Shown here piece after piece: positions 42,676 through 51,687 of a stretch of 64,000 bases of DNA. Location: positions 744,001 through 808,000 of the forward strand of contig NZ_CP139148.1 in the NCBI RefSeq assembly GCF_034058155.1, written 5' to 3'. The translations under genes were made by a program, and so were the position numbers. The DNA is from Flavobacterium sp. KACC 22761. GTDB lineage: Bacteria; Bacteroidota; Bacteroidia; Flavobacteriales; Flavobacteriaceae. Below the pieces are notes generated by a model. That model made no database searches. It was not told the origin of the DNA and was given only the letters and a program-made list of their open reading frames with translations. Within the stretch, counting starts at the first letter, position 1. Each line of letters opens with the position of its first letter.

Positions 42676-42726
42676 GCAAATATAGAAACTATTTTTATTT
42701 GTTCTAAATAAATTCTATATATTTGC
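42676..42726. promoter_or_regulatory. Mirrored divergent promoter of the haem operon and DUF6607
   Basis: TATATTTG on the plus strand (42718-42725) and on the minus strand (42684-42677) are both exact TAnnTTTG matches. They form the ends of a larger palindrome, GCAAATATAGAA facing TTCTATATATTTGC. Repeated TTCTA motifs and AT-rich DNA lie between. One regulator, perhaps an iron or haem sensor, could control both directions. Confidence 0.6.
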
Positions 42727-42753
42727 AAAAATTTAAAAACAAAATAATAAGTT

Positions 42754-43656
42754 ATGATTACAAAAAGCCTCTATTTAACGGCCGTAATGGCTTTGACTTG
42801 TGGTCTTGGTTTCGCTCAGGACAAAAAACAACAAGACATTAAATCAATAAAATCAATGTGTGGTTGTTATGAAGTAAAATTCAATTTCACAGAAACATTT
42901 TCATATCCTAAAGATTCTCTTACTTATAAACCATCTGAAACTAAACACGAATCGGCTTTAGAATGGGTTGAATTGTTAGAAGACACTCCAAACAAAATTG
43001 TAATGCAGCATTTATTGATTGTGAGCGATGATATGATTATCAAACACTGGAGACAAGACTGGCTTTATGAAAACACAGACTTATATTCTTTTGACAAAGG
43101 CACTTCTTGGAAGTATAAAAAATTAGATAAAAAAGCCGTTAAAGGACAATGGACTCAAAAAGTATATCAAGTAGATGATAGTCCACGTTACGAAGGATCA
43201 TCAACTTGGGTACACGTTGACGGACAAGATTATTGGGCAAACGTTGCCGATGCACCGCTTCCTAGAAGAGAGCAAACAAAACGCAATGATTATAATGTTT
43301 TAAAAAGAAGAAATATTCATGAAATCACCTCAACTGGATGGAATCATGAACAAGATAACGACAAATTAGTTCGTGATGATGCTGGAAAAGATGTTCTTTT
43401 AGCGCAAGAAAAAGGATTTGATGTTTACACTAAAGTTCCAGATTCGAAATGTACCGCAGCTCAAAAATGGTGGGCGACAAACAAAATTCTGTGGAAAAAC
43501 GTTCGCGATAAATGGCAAACTCTTTTTGACAGACACATCGATTTAAACTTAGAGGCTAAAGTTGACCGCAAAGCTTTGTATTCGCTTTTATTTGATTTAA
43601 AACCAGATGCAACAAAATCTGAATCTGATGCAATTATTGACAAGTTTGTTAAGTAA
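42754..43656 (+). CDS. DUF6607 family secreted protein
   Basis: 300 residues with a signal peptide (1-21). I recognise the family by SMCGCYEVKFNFTETFSYPK, EWVELLEDTPNKIVMQHLLI, IKHWRQDWLYENTDLYSFDK and WVHVDGQDYWANVADAPLPR. No enzyme motif is visible. The protein is Trp- and Lys-rich, suggesting ligand binding. Genes of this family often sit beside HmuY/haem receptor genes in Flavobacteria, and here it is divergent from them with a shared promoter region, so a role in haem or iron uptake is likely but unproven. A C-terminal fragment of a paralogue is found at 44849-45012. Confidence 0.85.
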   Translation: MITKSLYLTAVMALTCGLGFAQDKKQQDIKSIKSMCGCYEVKFNFTETFSYPKDSLTYKPSETKHESALEWVELLEDTPNKIVMQHLLIVSDDMIIKHWRQDWLYENTDLYSFDKGTSWKYKKLDKKAVKGQWTQKVYQVDDSPRYEGSSTWVHVDGQDYWANVADAPLPRREQTKRNDYNVLKRRNIHEITSTGWNHEQDNDKLVRDDAGKDVLLAQEKGFDVYTKVPDSKCTAAQKWWATNKILWKNVRDKWQTLFDRHIDLNLEAKVDRKALYSLLFDLKPDATKSESDAIIDKFVK

Positions 43657-43673
43657 TTAGAATTAGTTGTTAT

Positions 43674-43711
43674 AAAAAAGCCGGAAGTTTTGAGACTTCC
43701 GGCTTTTTTTA
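43674..43711. terminator. Bidirectional terminator after DUF6607
   Basis: AAAAAAGCCGGAAGT pairs with ACTTCCGGCTTTTTT around a 6-base loop; A and T tracts flank both sides. It serves DUF6607 and the convergent gene that ends at 43725. Confidence 0.9.
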
Positions 43712-43724
43712 TTTTCCCCTTCAA

Positions 43725-44432
43725 TTACTGAGCACACTCAGAATAAGTAACAGCATGTTTTGATAAATCCGTCCATTTTGGATCTGCTGAAAATGCAGTG
43801 ATTAATTTGTCACATCCGCTCCACAATGTTGCAAACTCTTTTTTGTATTCTTTTTTCTTTAATAAAAATGCAGGCGCATCTTTTTTAGCAACATAGTAAG
43901 ATTTAGCATCTCCTCCTACAAATTTAACACCACCAACTCCTAAAGAAGTAGTTTCTTTTGCATGTGGATCACAGTATATTTTAAATTCTTTACTGAATGC
44001 AGGGTTTAAAAGTTGCATTAAAAGTTTTGAAGTTTTTTTCTTAACTTGCACCTCCGCTGTTTCAAAATAAGCATAACCTTCCTTGATGTACTCTTGGTTT
44101 AGTTTATCATCGTTCCATTTTTGAAAATCTGTACCAAAATCAATTTTTTTAGTTAAATTGTCAAGTCCACTAGGTGGCAAATACATAAATTTAATATCTT
44201 CTGGCTTTAATTTGTGCTTTTTTCCAGCTGCGTCTTGCAATTTAATAAACTCAATTAATCCTTTGTCTCTGTCAATATCACGAATAGTACCACTAATTTC
44301 TGTTCCGTCTGCTAGCGTAATGTAAGCTGTTTTACTGTGTGAAAATCCATAAGATGGGTTAATTAAATCTTGAGCTTTAATTGCTGTACATGCTAAAAAA
44401 AGCATCATTAAAAGTAAAGTTTTTTTGATCAT
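43725..44432 (-). CDS. Exported hypothetical protein
   Basis: 235 residues with a signal peptide (1-20, ending AIKAQ). I do not recognise a named family. The middle part has an SH3-like beta segment, AYITLADGTEISGTIRDIDR with FIKLQDAAGKKHKLKPEDIK, like domains that read out small surface proteins. A Lys-rich stretch (AEVQVKKKTSKLLMQLL) and a C-terminal SGCDKLITAF region follow. Two C-terminal cysteines (in SGCDK and SECAQ) might form a disulfide. It stands convergent to DUF6607 and could belong to the haem locus by position only. Confidence 0.65.
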   Translation of the reverse strand: MIKKTLLLMMLFLACTAIKAQDLINPSYGFSHSKTAYITLADGTEISGTIRDIDRDKGLIEFIKLQDAAGKKHKLKPEDIKFMYLPPSGLDNLTKKIDFGTDFQKWNDDKLNQEYIKEGYAYFETAEVQVKKKTSKLLMQLLNPAFSKEFKIYCDPHAKETTSLGVGGVKFVGGDAKSYYVAKKDAPAFLLKKKEYKKEFATLWSGCDKLITAFSADPKWTDLSKHAVTYSECAQ

Positions 44433-44705
44433 TTGTTTCTGGGTTTAAAATTTTGCCTACTCTCGCGATTTTCGGCTTCCTCGTATTTATTTTTACACTA
44501 GCATCGATTGTTTTTTCCTTTGATTTATTGATACTTTCCACTAAAAAATAACCAACTATTTCTTACTGTAAACATAGGTATAAAAATTACACTTACAAAT
44601 CTTGTTAATACTTTTTTACACGAAAATTCACCTATAGATTCTTAAAGTTCTCAATGAATTAAGCTTAACAATTATGAGACATTCTATCAAATACATTAAT
44701 AAACA

Positions 44706-44733
44706 AAGCGAGCTCCCAAAAAAGAGAGCTCGC
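44706..44733 (-). terminator. Hairpin following the susD remnant
   Basis: AGCGAGCTC and GAGCTCGCT form a perfect 9-bp stem with a 10-base loop. On the minus strand it is followed by TTGTTTATT. It sits just after the stop of the susD remnant and is probably that gene's old terminator. Confidence 0.65.
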
Positions 44734-44764
44734 TATTTAAATCTTTACTGTATGCTATAAAAAT

Positions 44765-44847
44765 TTACAATTCATTTTGTATAATAAGGGGATTTGCATC
44801 AATTTCTGCTTGAAGAATTTGAAAAGTAAATTTATTATCTCCCGTCG
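44765..44847 (-). pseudogene. C-terminal remnant of a SusD/RagB gene
   Basis: Read on the minus strand, about 26 codons give a peptide ending KFTFQILQAEIDANPLIIQN, then two residues and stop. This matches the SusD C-terminus pattern (IPQsEID-NP--xQN; compare IPQMEINTNPGIDQN in the intact neighbour). The rest of the gene is missing and the next base belongs to another remnant. No start codon exists. Confidence 0.8.
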
Positions 44848-44848
44848 G

Positions 44849-45012
44849 AAAATGTTCGCCATAAACGGCAAACTCTTTTTGACAGACATATCGACTTAAA
44901 CTTAGAACCTAAAGTTGACCGAAAAGCTTTGTATTCACTTTTATTTGATTTAAACCCAGATGCATCAAAAGTATAGTCTGATGCAATAAGTGACATGTTT
45001 ATTAAGAAATAA
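44849..45012 (+). pseudogene. C-terminal remnant of a DUF6607 gene
   Basis: About 50 codons closely match the end of the intact DUF6607 gene at 42754-43656. RQTLFDRHIDLNLEPKVDRK and ALYSLLFDLNPDA correspond to WQTLFDRHIDLNLEAKVDRK and ALYSLLFDLKPDA. An in-frame TAG then interrupts the last part (SDAISDMF). The 5' portion is missing. Terminator-like sequence follows, as in the intact gene. Confidence 0.88.
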
Positions 45013-45034
45013 AATTACTTCAAGTAATGTAAAG

Positions 45035-45072
45035 AAGGGCCGAAAGTCACAATAGACTTCTGGCCCTTTTTT
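45035..45072 (+). terminator. Terminator of the DUF6607 remnant
   Basis: AAGGGCCGAAAGTC and GACTTCTGGCCCTT pair with two mismatches, followed by Ts. The stem type resembles the terminator of the intact paralogue. Confidence 0.7.
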
Positions 45073-45086
45073 AAAGTCACAATAAC

Positions 45087-45123
45087 AAAAAGGCCGTCTC
45101 TATAATGAGACGGCTTCTTTTTC
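45087..45123 (-). terminator. Terminator of the first SusC/SusD operon
   Basis: GCCGTCTC (45093-45100) and GAGACGGC (45107-45114) form an 8-bp stem; on the minus strand a T-run follows. It lies 24 bp after the susD stop. Confidence 0.88.
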
Positions 45124-45146
45124 ATAAACAATCAAGCTTTCAGATT

Positions 45147-46706
45147 TTACTTTGCCCAACCAGCGTTTTGATCTATTCCTGGATTAGTATTTATTTCCAT
45201 TTGTGGTATTGGCCACAAAAATCGATAATCAGAACCTGGAATAGCAGCGACTTCTTTTTTAACAACAAAATCATTCCCTAATATGAAAGCTTCTTTTGCT
45301 GGGGGAGCGCCACTAGCGTATTTTGCAGGAATTCCGTCTGTAGCAACAGCTGCTATAGGATCACCTTGCAATCTGTGAATATCAGTCCATCTACGTCCTT
45401 CTTGTAAAAACTCAATTCTTCTTTCTTTTAGAATTGCTGCAACCATGTCAGCGTCAGTAGTAAAAGAAGTTGCTGTATAAGATTGCGCAGCTTTATTTGC
45501 CAAAGCTCTATCTCTTACAGAATTCAATAAAGTTAAAGCACCAGGCAAGTTAGACAAACGAGCCTCGGCTTCAGCCATATTCAATACCACTTCAGCATAT
45601 CTAATAACCGGAGCAGGATCATCCTGTTTAGTAACTTCTGGATATTTATTAGTGTATTTAATTCCTAAAGCTGTATAAATGAATTTACCCTCTTCTCTTC
45701 TCTTGTCATCAGCTAACCATTGTGGATCTCTCCAAAGAATTGGACTAATACAAACCAAAGCCCTGTTTTTTAAGACACTTGGCAATGATGCATTTACACC
45801 AGGATTGATTGTTGAAGAATGTGTGATAGAAAAAATGGACTCCGTATTACTAAGCGAAGTTGTTCCAAAAGGACCATAAGGATCAGCGGTTAAGGTATAA
45901 ATTCCTTTTAATTTATTTCCTTCGGCAATTACATTTTCCCAATCTCTTTTTTGAAGATAAAGTCTAGTTTTAAAAGCAATTGCGGCCCACTTAGAAGCTT
46001 TATTTAAAGTTTTCGTTGCAGGAAGTGTTGCTTCTGCAGCATTTAAATCTGTTAAGATTTTTTCATAACAATCAGCGACCGTATTTCTTGGTTTTGCAAT
46101 TTCGGATGCAATTTCTTCATTTGTGTTAACGCCAACTTCTCTGTAAGGAATTCCAGGATGCGTAGCGCCAGCTGTAAAATTATAGGGTCTTGCAAAATAT
46201 GTAAGCAACTCTAAATGAGTAATTGCTCTTAAAAATTTAGCCTGCCCAATATAATTGTCTCCAGTAGCTTTTGTAATTACACCTTTAGCAACTGCTCCAG
46301 TCACACCTTCTATCATAAGATTACATCTGTTGATTAGTCTATAACCGTCAACCCAGTAGTAAACATTATTAGCTGTCGTAGGATCATAAGTTGCCTTATA
46401 GGTCAACTCATAAAAAGTAGCCATATTTACTATGTCTTCTCCTCTAGCTTCACCTTGTTCTACAAAAGCAGCTCCCCAAACGTAGCCTCTACCACTATTT
46501 GGACTAGTTGGTGCAGCATTGTATTGTCCAATTGCTGCCGCGTTATATACACCGTTCATGTACGATTCAATTAAGGTAGGTGTTGTAAAAGCGTCAGGGT
46601 CAAGTATATTATTTATCGGCTTTAAATCCAATATTTTTTCTTCTGTACAGGAGTTCATTCCCATTGCTGCTACAAAAAGTAGCATTATTTTTATTATATT
46701 TTTCAT
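45147..46706 (-). CDS. RagB/SusD family nutrient-uptake lipoprotein
   Basis: Surface lipoprotein that, with the SusC partner, forms a lid-and-barrel importer for glycans or peptides. It has 519 residues. The lipobox is AAMGMNSCTEEK, with Cys20. Typical SusD blocks: TPTLIESYMNGVYNAAAIGQ at the N-terminus, NNVYYWVDGYRLINRCNLMI, GQAKFLRAITHLELLTYFAR, VIRYAEVVLNMAEAEARLSN, LKERRIEFLQEGRRWTDIHR and the C-terminal FLWPIPQMEINTNPGIDQN. It lies ten bases after the SusC gene. No carbohydrate enzyme is adjacent, so the substrate is unknown. Confidence 0.95.
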   Translation of the reverse strand: MKNIIKIMLLFVAAMGMNSCTEEKILDLKPINNILDPDAFTTPTLIESYMNGVYNAAAIGQYNAAPTSPNSGRGYVWGAAFVEQGEARGEDIVNMATFYELTYKATYDPTTANNVYYWVDGYRLINRCNLMIEGVTGAVAKGVITKATGDNYIGQAKFLRAITHLELLTYFARPYNFTAGATHPGIPYREVGVNTNEEIASEIAKPRNTVADCYEKILTDLNAAEATLPATKTLNKASKWAAIAFKTRLYLQKRDWENVIAEGNKLKGIYTLTADPYGPFGTTSLSNTESIFSITHSSTINPGVNASLPSVLKNRALVCISPILWRDPQWLADDKRREEGKFIYTALGIKYTNKYPEVTKQDDPAPVIRYAEVVLNMAEAEARLSNLPGALTLLNSVRDRALANKAAQSYTATSFTTDADMVAAILKERRIEFLQEGRRWTDIHRLQGDPIAAVATDGIPAKYASGAPPAKEAFILGNDFVVKKEVAAIPGSDYRFLWPIPQMEINTNPGIDQNAGWAK

Positions 46707-46716
46707 GTGTCTTTGA

Positions 46717-49700
46717 TTATAAACTTACATTTAATCCAACTGATATCACTTTAGAACGAGGTGTACCATTAATATCTACTCCAGATGTTTCCATTTCAGG
46801 ATTTAGACCTTTGTACTTAGTAATCAACCAAACATTTTGTCCCTGAACAAAAAATCTAAAGTTATCTACTCCTATTTTGTCCAATAACATTTTAGGCAGT
46901 GTGTAACCTAAACTGATATTGTCAAGCGAGATAAAATCGCCTTTTTCAACAAAACGTGTACTAGCACTTCCTGAAAGGTTAGTAAATGTATTTGAACTAG
47001 CCCACAGTCTTGGCGTCCATCCATCACCAGGATTATCGACGCTTTGCCATCTTCCTAAAATTTCTGTTGTATTGTTATTTAAATTCTGGTTCATTAACTC
47101 TCTTCTGGTAGAGTTGAAAATTTTATTTCCTCCGCTAAATCTAAACATGAAACCTAAATCAAGATTTTTATATTTCATGTTAGAAGACAATGATCCATAG
47201 TATTTTGGCAAAGTATTTCCTAAAATTGTTTTATTGGCACTACCTAAAGAAGATATTGTTTCTTTGGTTAAAGCTGCTCCAGGATTAGCTGGATCAAATA
47301 CATAATAGATTGAATTACTAATATTACCCTGCACTAAACTTCCATCAGCTTTATAATAAACTGGGTTACCATTTGCTTTGTTAACACCCCAATATCTAAA
47401 ACCGTATAAAGAGTTAATTGATTCGCCCTCAGCGATAATAATATTAGGATTAATATTTGTATCTGTTGAAGAACCTCCTATAATAGGCTGTCCACCATAC
47501 AAACCTGTAACTACATTTTTAGTAAGTGTTAAATTTGAAGAAAGATCCCATGAAAAATTAGCATTATTAATTGCCTTAAAATTAACCGCAAATTCATATC
47601 CTTCATTGTACATTTTTCCAACATTCTGATTTATAGTATTATTAGGAATACCTAAAGATGGCGCAACTGGAGCTGCTAAAACTATTCCATCAATATTATT
47701 TTTATAATAATCAAATGCTAGAGTCAAACGATTATTTAAGAAACCGAAATCAACACCTAAATCAATTTTATCACTAGTTTCCCATTGCAACAAGCTATTA
47801 CCAAATTGATAGTATCCAATACCTGTTGACGCCCCGTAAGGAGAACCAATAGTAAGTCCTTTTGAAGGATAAGAGGTACCATTTAAAATCTCAACATTAC
47901 CAACTTCAGAATAAGAAGCTCTTAATTTAAAATCAGAAATTACATTATTGATTCCTTGCATGAAATTTTCTTTGGAAACTGTCCAACCAGCTGAAACTCC
48001 TGGAAAGTTATGGTATCTAACATCTGATTCAAATTGAGAAATTCCGTCGCGTCTAAGAGATCCTTGAATGAAATACTTCTCTTTGTAATTATATGTAAAA
48101 CGGCCTAAGTAAGATATAATTCCTTTTTCCGTAACACTTCCTCCGGTATCTTTTGTATTAAATGTATTGCTCACTAAGTTTTTATCAAAAAAGTCACTTA
48201 AAATATCTTGTGCTGAACCCCATAATACTTTAGTTCTCGATTTTTGATATTCTGCAACAGCTGTAATACCAATGTTATGATCTTCGGCAAAAGTATGTTT
48301 GTAGTTCAAAATATTTTGCCAGTTCCACATTAACTTATTTGTATTGTCCTGATATACATACCCATTATATCCACGTCCGTCACCATGAACCGGATTCCAG
48401 TATTGAAAACCATCTGTTGAAGCATTATCACCACTCACTTGTAATTTATAACTCAAATCAGAAGTGATTTTTGCATTTGCAAACGCACTAGCAATAATTC
48501 TCGTTGTCGTTGATTGATACTTATTATGATCGAGAATATAAATGATATTGGTAATGTTATCCCCAACAGGAGCCAAGTTATCCCATTGTCCCACAACTGC
48601 TCCATTAATATTATAACCCGTAGGACTAGCTGAATTATAAATTGGTGTATTTGGCAATTGTCTGATTGTATTAAAGAAGTTACCTGAAAGGCCATTTGCA
48701 TTACTATTTACTCCATTATACTCCGTTCTGTTTACATTTAAATTTGTACCCACACTTAGCCATTTGTTGATTTCCTGATCAATATTAGCACGAACTGAAT
48801 ATTTTTTCATGCTATTTGATAGATTAATACCATCTAAATCAGTAACCCCTAATGATAAATAATATTTAGTTTTGTCAGAACCTCCACTAAAATTAAGATT
48901 GTGTGTTATTTGAGGAGCATTTCTTAACACTGCACTTTGCCAATCTGTATCAAATGTATTACCAGCAGCCCATGGCGTTTGTCCAGCATTTGTTCTTTTC
49001 TCATTAGAAATCGTTAAAAAATCAGCTGTATGTAATACATCATACTTTTTAGCAGCGCTAGCGATACCCAAAACACTTGAATAATTAACTTTCAAAGCTC
49101 CTTTCTTACCAGTTTTAGTAGTAATCAAGATAACTCCATTAGCCGCTCTCGACCCGTAGATAGCTGTTGCAGCTCCATCTTTCAACACATCGAATGATTC
49201 AATATCTTCCGGATTAATATCAGCTAAACCGTTTGTATTGGAAACACCTCCGATATCTCCTGAAAAAATTGGAATACCATCAACAACAATAAGCGGGTCA
49301 GTAACTCCAGATATAGAAGCTACACCTCTAATCCTAATTTTTGGAGCTGCTCCGATAAGTCCTGTATTAGTAACAACCTGAACTCCTGTAGCTCTACCAG
49401 CTAAAACGCCCTCAAAAGAAGGAGTAATCAAATTAGAGATATCTTTTCCAGAAATTTTTGAAATTGAACCTGTAACTTCTTTTCTTTTCTGAACACCATA
49501 ACCAACTACCACAACCTCATTCATTTGTTGTGCTTCAGCATCCAACATTTTCACATTAACAACTGAAGAACTTGCTGTTATTTCTTGAGTCTTCATTCCA
49601 AGGTAACTAAATACTAATACCTGATTGGAAGCTGCACTAATAGTATATTTTCCATCAAAATCAGTTTGAGTTCCTGATTTTGTTCCTTTGACCAAAACAC

Positions 49701-49827
49701 TAACACCCGGCAAAGGCATTCCTGTATTGTCTAAGACCGTTCCTGTAATTTTTTTTTGTTGCGCAAAAAGCAATTGCACTCCTGCTAGAAAAAACAACAA
49801 TACAATTCTTGTAATTTTTTGTTTCAT
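46717..49827 (-). CDS. SusC/RagA family TonB-linked outer membrane protein
   Basis: 1036-residue outer membrane importer barrel. Signal peptide (1-22), then an N-terminal carboxypeptidase-regulatory-like domain (KKITGTVLDNTGMPLPGVSV, KSGTQTDFDGKYTI), TonB box EVVVVGYGVQKRKEVTG, and plug with ITPSFEGVLAGRATGVQVVT, IRGVASISGVTDPLIVVDG and DGAATAIYGSRAANGVILIT. The beta-barrel follows to the C-terminus (SKVISVGLNVSL). The first pair in a tandem of two; its partner SusD begins 10 bp downstream. Its leader is strongly similar to that of the second SusC (positions 49854-49890). The imported substrate is not predictable from sequence. Confidence 0.96.
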   Translation of the reverse strand: MKQKITRIVLLFFLAGVQLLFAQQKKITGTVLDNTGMPLPGVSVLVKGTKSGTQTDFDGKYTISAASNQVLVFSYLGMKTQEITASSSVVNVKMLDAEAQQMNEVVVVGYGVQKRKEVTGSISKISGKDISNLITPSFEGVLAGRATGVQVVTNTGLIGAAPKIRIRGVASISGVTDPLIVVDGIPIFSGDIGGVSNTNGLADINPEDIESFDVLKDGAATAIYGSRAANGVILITTKTGKKGALKVNYSSVLGIASAAKKYDVLHTADFLTISNEKRTNAGQTPWAAGNTFDTDWQSAVLRNAPQITHNLNFSGGSDKTKYYLSLGVTDLDGINLSNSMKKYSVRANIDQEINKWLSVGTNLNVNRTEYNGVNSNANGLSGNFFNTIRQLPNTPIYNSASPTGYNINGAVVGQWDNLAPVGDNITNIIYILDHNKYQSTTTRIIASAFANAKITSDLSYKLQVSGDNASTDGFQYWNPVHGDGRGYNGYVYQDNTNKLMWNWQNILNYKHTFAEDHNIGITAVAEYQKSRTKVLWGSAQDILSDFFDKNLVSNTFNTKDTGGSVTEKGIISYLGRFTYNYKEKYFIQGSLRRDGISQFESDVRYHNFPGVSAGWTVSKENFMQGINNVISDFKLRASYSEVGNVEILNGTSYPSKGLTIGSPYGASTGIGYYQFGNSLLQWETSDKIDLGVDFGFLNNRLTLAFDYYKNNIDGIVLAAPVAPSLGIPNNTINQNVGKMYNEGYEFAVNFKAINNANFSWDLSSNLTLTKNVVTGLYGGQPIIGGSSTDTNINPNIIIAEGESINSLYGFRYWGVNKANGNPVYYKADGSLVQGNISNSIYYVFDPANPGAALTKETISSLGSANKTILGNTLPKYYGSLSSNMKYKNLDLGFMFRFSGGNKIFNSTRRELMNQNLNNNTTEILGRWQSVDNPGDGWTPRLWASSNTFTNLSGSASTRFVEKGDFISLDNISLGYTLPKMLLDKIGVDNFRFFVQGQNVWLITKYKGLNPEMETSGVDINGTPRSKVISVGLNVSL

Positions 49828-49853
49828 TATTTTGTTTTTTTGAGTTATTTGGG

Positions 49854-49890
49854 TGCAACTTAAAAATTTAAAACAATTTTAACAAGAATT
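49854..49890 (-). promoter_or_regulatory. Conserved leader/promoter box of the first SusC gene
   Basis: A 37-bp segment that differs by about two bases from 54918-54954, and both begin exactly 27 bp before the ATG. The minus strand holds CTTGTTAAAATTG and ends in TTTTTAAGTTGCA, a TTG plus a TAAGTTG element resembling a weak promoter. Confidence 0.65.
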
Positions 49891-50175
49891 AACAGCTTTT
49901 TTAACATTAAAAAGTAATCTTTTGACTACAATTTTAAAATACAAAATGAGTTTTTTTATGTTAATTAGTAAGAATTTTAGCCTGTATTTTAAAAAGACCA
50001 AGCTTAACAAACAAGAATTTACATAAATACATGAATTTTTATGAAAAATGCAAGAAGAAGTTCACTCGATCAGAAATGACAGATATTAAAACAGGAACCG
50101 CCCGAAAATTAATTCAGGCGGTCTTAGATTCTCTAATAGAGATTTTCAAAAAACAATTAAAAATATTTTTTTAAA
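49891..50175. other. Intergenic region between the two SusC/SusD operons
   Basis: AT-rich, about 285 bp. It holds no gene I can support. The only clear structure is an inverted repeat, ACCGCC/GGCGGT (50097-50122), with some pairing of the inner bases; it lies 54 bp past the second susD stop and may be its terminator, though the following T-run on the minus strand is weak. Confidence 0.6.
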
Positions 50176-51678
50176 TTAATCTTTATCCCAAAACAACTTT
50201 GTGTATAATTTATCACCACCAATGGCATTTGCTGCAGCATTATAATTAGTTGCATTCAAAGTCTGTTCTCTAATTGGATACGTCATTCTTGATGGAATTT
50301 GCCCGTTTGCTGCTGCATCAGCATTCGGTGGAGGTAAAAGTGCAGGAAAATTTAATCTTCTTGCAAAAGTCCAGCCTTCAAATCCTCTATTATACATGGC
50401 ATACCATGCCTGCTCACCAATTTTTTGTTGCCAAGTTCCTGTTGCGGTAGCATAAGCTACTGATGGTTGCGATAAATAGTTGTTGGCTTCTATCTCAGAG
50501 ACACCCCAATCTTCCATAGATGCTTTAATCGCATTGCTATAATGTGACGCTGCACTTCCGGCAATCGCAATCCCTCTTTCAGCTGCTTCAGCAAGTAAAA
50601 ATTCAACCTCAGCATAATCCAAGTAAGTTCCAGGGAAATTTGGTTCTTGAATTTTATCGCTTATATGTGTAAACTTTCCAAAACTATTTTTGACTCCTAT
50701 TACCCCTCCTTTATATGGTAACGGATTTCCATTTTCATCCTGCAAATTTTGAGCAAAATATGCTTTAGTTCTAGGATCATTTTTAGCAACTATTGCATCT
50801 ACAAATGGTTTCGCAGGCACAAAATCGTGTCTTCCCCCAAAAACTAAATCAACATAAAGCGGATTTGTATTCGGCACATTCGATTCATAAGATATTTTTG
50901 CATTGTCGGCATTAGATGTAAAGACATTTTTTGAAGCAGAAAGTATTGCTGCATCAGCAATAGCACTTTCTAAACCAGAGGCTTTAAGATTTACTCCTAG
51001 CTTCAATTTAACACTATTTGCAAATTTGATCCAAGAAACCATATTATCTCTGTAAACAACGTCAGCACTTCCAAAAGCAGGATATCCAACCTGAATATTT
51101 TTAATATTATTATCAAGTCGAACAATCAAATCTTTATAGATATCTACCGCTTTGTCATATTTTGGAAGATAATTCCCAGAACCTTTCAAAGCTTCTGAAT
51201 AAGGAATATCACCAAATGTATCAACTAAAATCTGATATGTATAAACGGTTAGAATATCAATCAACGCAAGCTGATTTTTCTTGGTAGCAGTCTTTGTTTC
51301 AAATTCAGGATCAGAAGCCAAGATCTCTTCTTTTTCTAGGAATGATTTTGCCATTACTAAATCGTATATAGCCCCATCATTAGTTGTTGTACCTGCAAAA
51401 TAAGCATTCCAGTGATTCCCTGAAATATTTCTCGTGGTCCATTGATAAACTGATTCATCAATATATGTGGTTTCTGTCCATTGCTGATTTACAAGTCTAA
51501 ATATATTTTTATTAACACTAGTATTTACAACTTGCTCCGCAATACCTTTTTGTGCACTGGTAAAAAGCGAAGATGCTGGAACTTCAGAAGGATTTTTTTC
51601 ATCCACATTTAAGTCCGTTAAGTCACTACATGAACTTGTAAGTGCCAAAACACTTAAAAAATAAACTATTTTTTTCAT
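50176..51678 (-). CDS. SusD/RagB family lipoprotein (SusD-like type 2)
   Basis: 500 residues; lipobox LSVLALTSSCSDL, Cys17. The family subgroup is shown by LTDLNVDEKNPSEVPASSLF, QWTETTYIDESVYQWTTRNI, TYQILVDTFGDIPYSEALKG, NYLPKYDKAVDIYKDLIVRL and the C-terminal PSRMTYPIREQTLNATNYNA. It is the substrate-capturing partner of the SusC protein 9 bp upstream. It differs from the susD at 45147 in subgroup, so the two systems probably handle different ligands. SusD-like type 2 proteins often serve non-starch or peptide ligands, but no assignment is possible here. Confidence 0.94.
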   Translation of the reverse strand: MKKIVYFLSVLALTSSCSDLTDLNVDEKNPSEVPASSLFTSAQKGIAEQVVNTSVNKNIFRLVNQQWTETTYIDESVYQWTTRNISGNHWNAYFAGTTTNDGAIYDLVMAKSFLEKEEILASDPEFETKTATKKNQLALIDILTVYTYQILVDTFGDIPYSEALKGSGNYLPKYDKAVDIYKDLIVRLDNNIKNIQVGYPAFGSADVVYRDNMVSWIKFANSVKLKLGVNLKASGLESAIADAAILSASKNVFTSNADNAKISYESNVPNTNPLYVDLVFGGRHDFVPAKPFVDAIVAKNDPRTKAYFAQNLQDENGNPLPYKGGVIGVKNSFGKFTHISDKIQEPNFPGTYLDYAEVEFLLAEAAERGIAIAGSAASHYSNAIKASMEDWGVSEIEANNYLSQPSVAYATATGTWQQKIGEQAWYAMYNRGFEGWTFARRLNFPALLPPPNADAAANGQIPSRMTYPIREQTLNATNYNAAANAIGGDKLYTKLFWDKD

Positions 51679-51687
51679 GATATTGTA

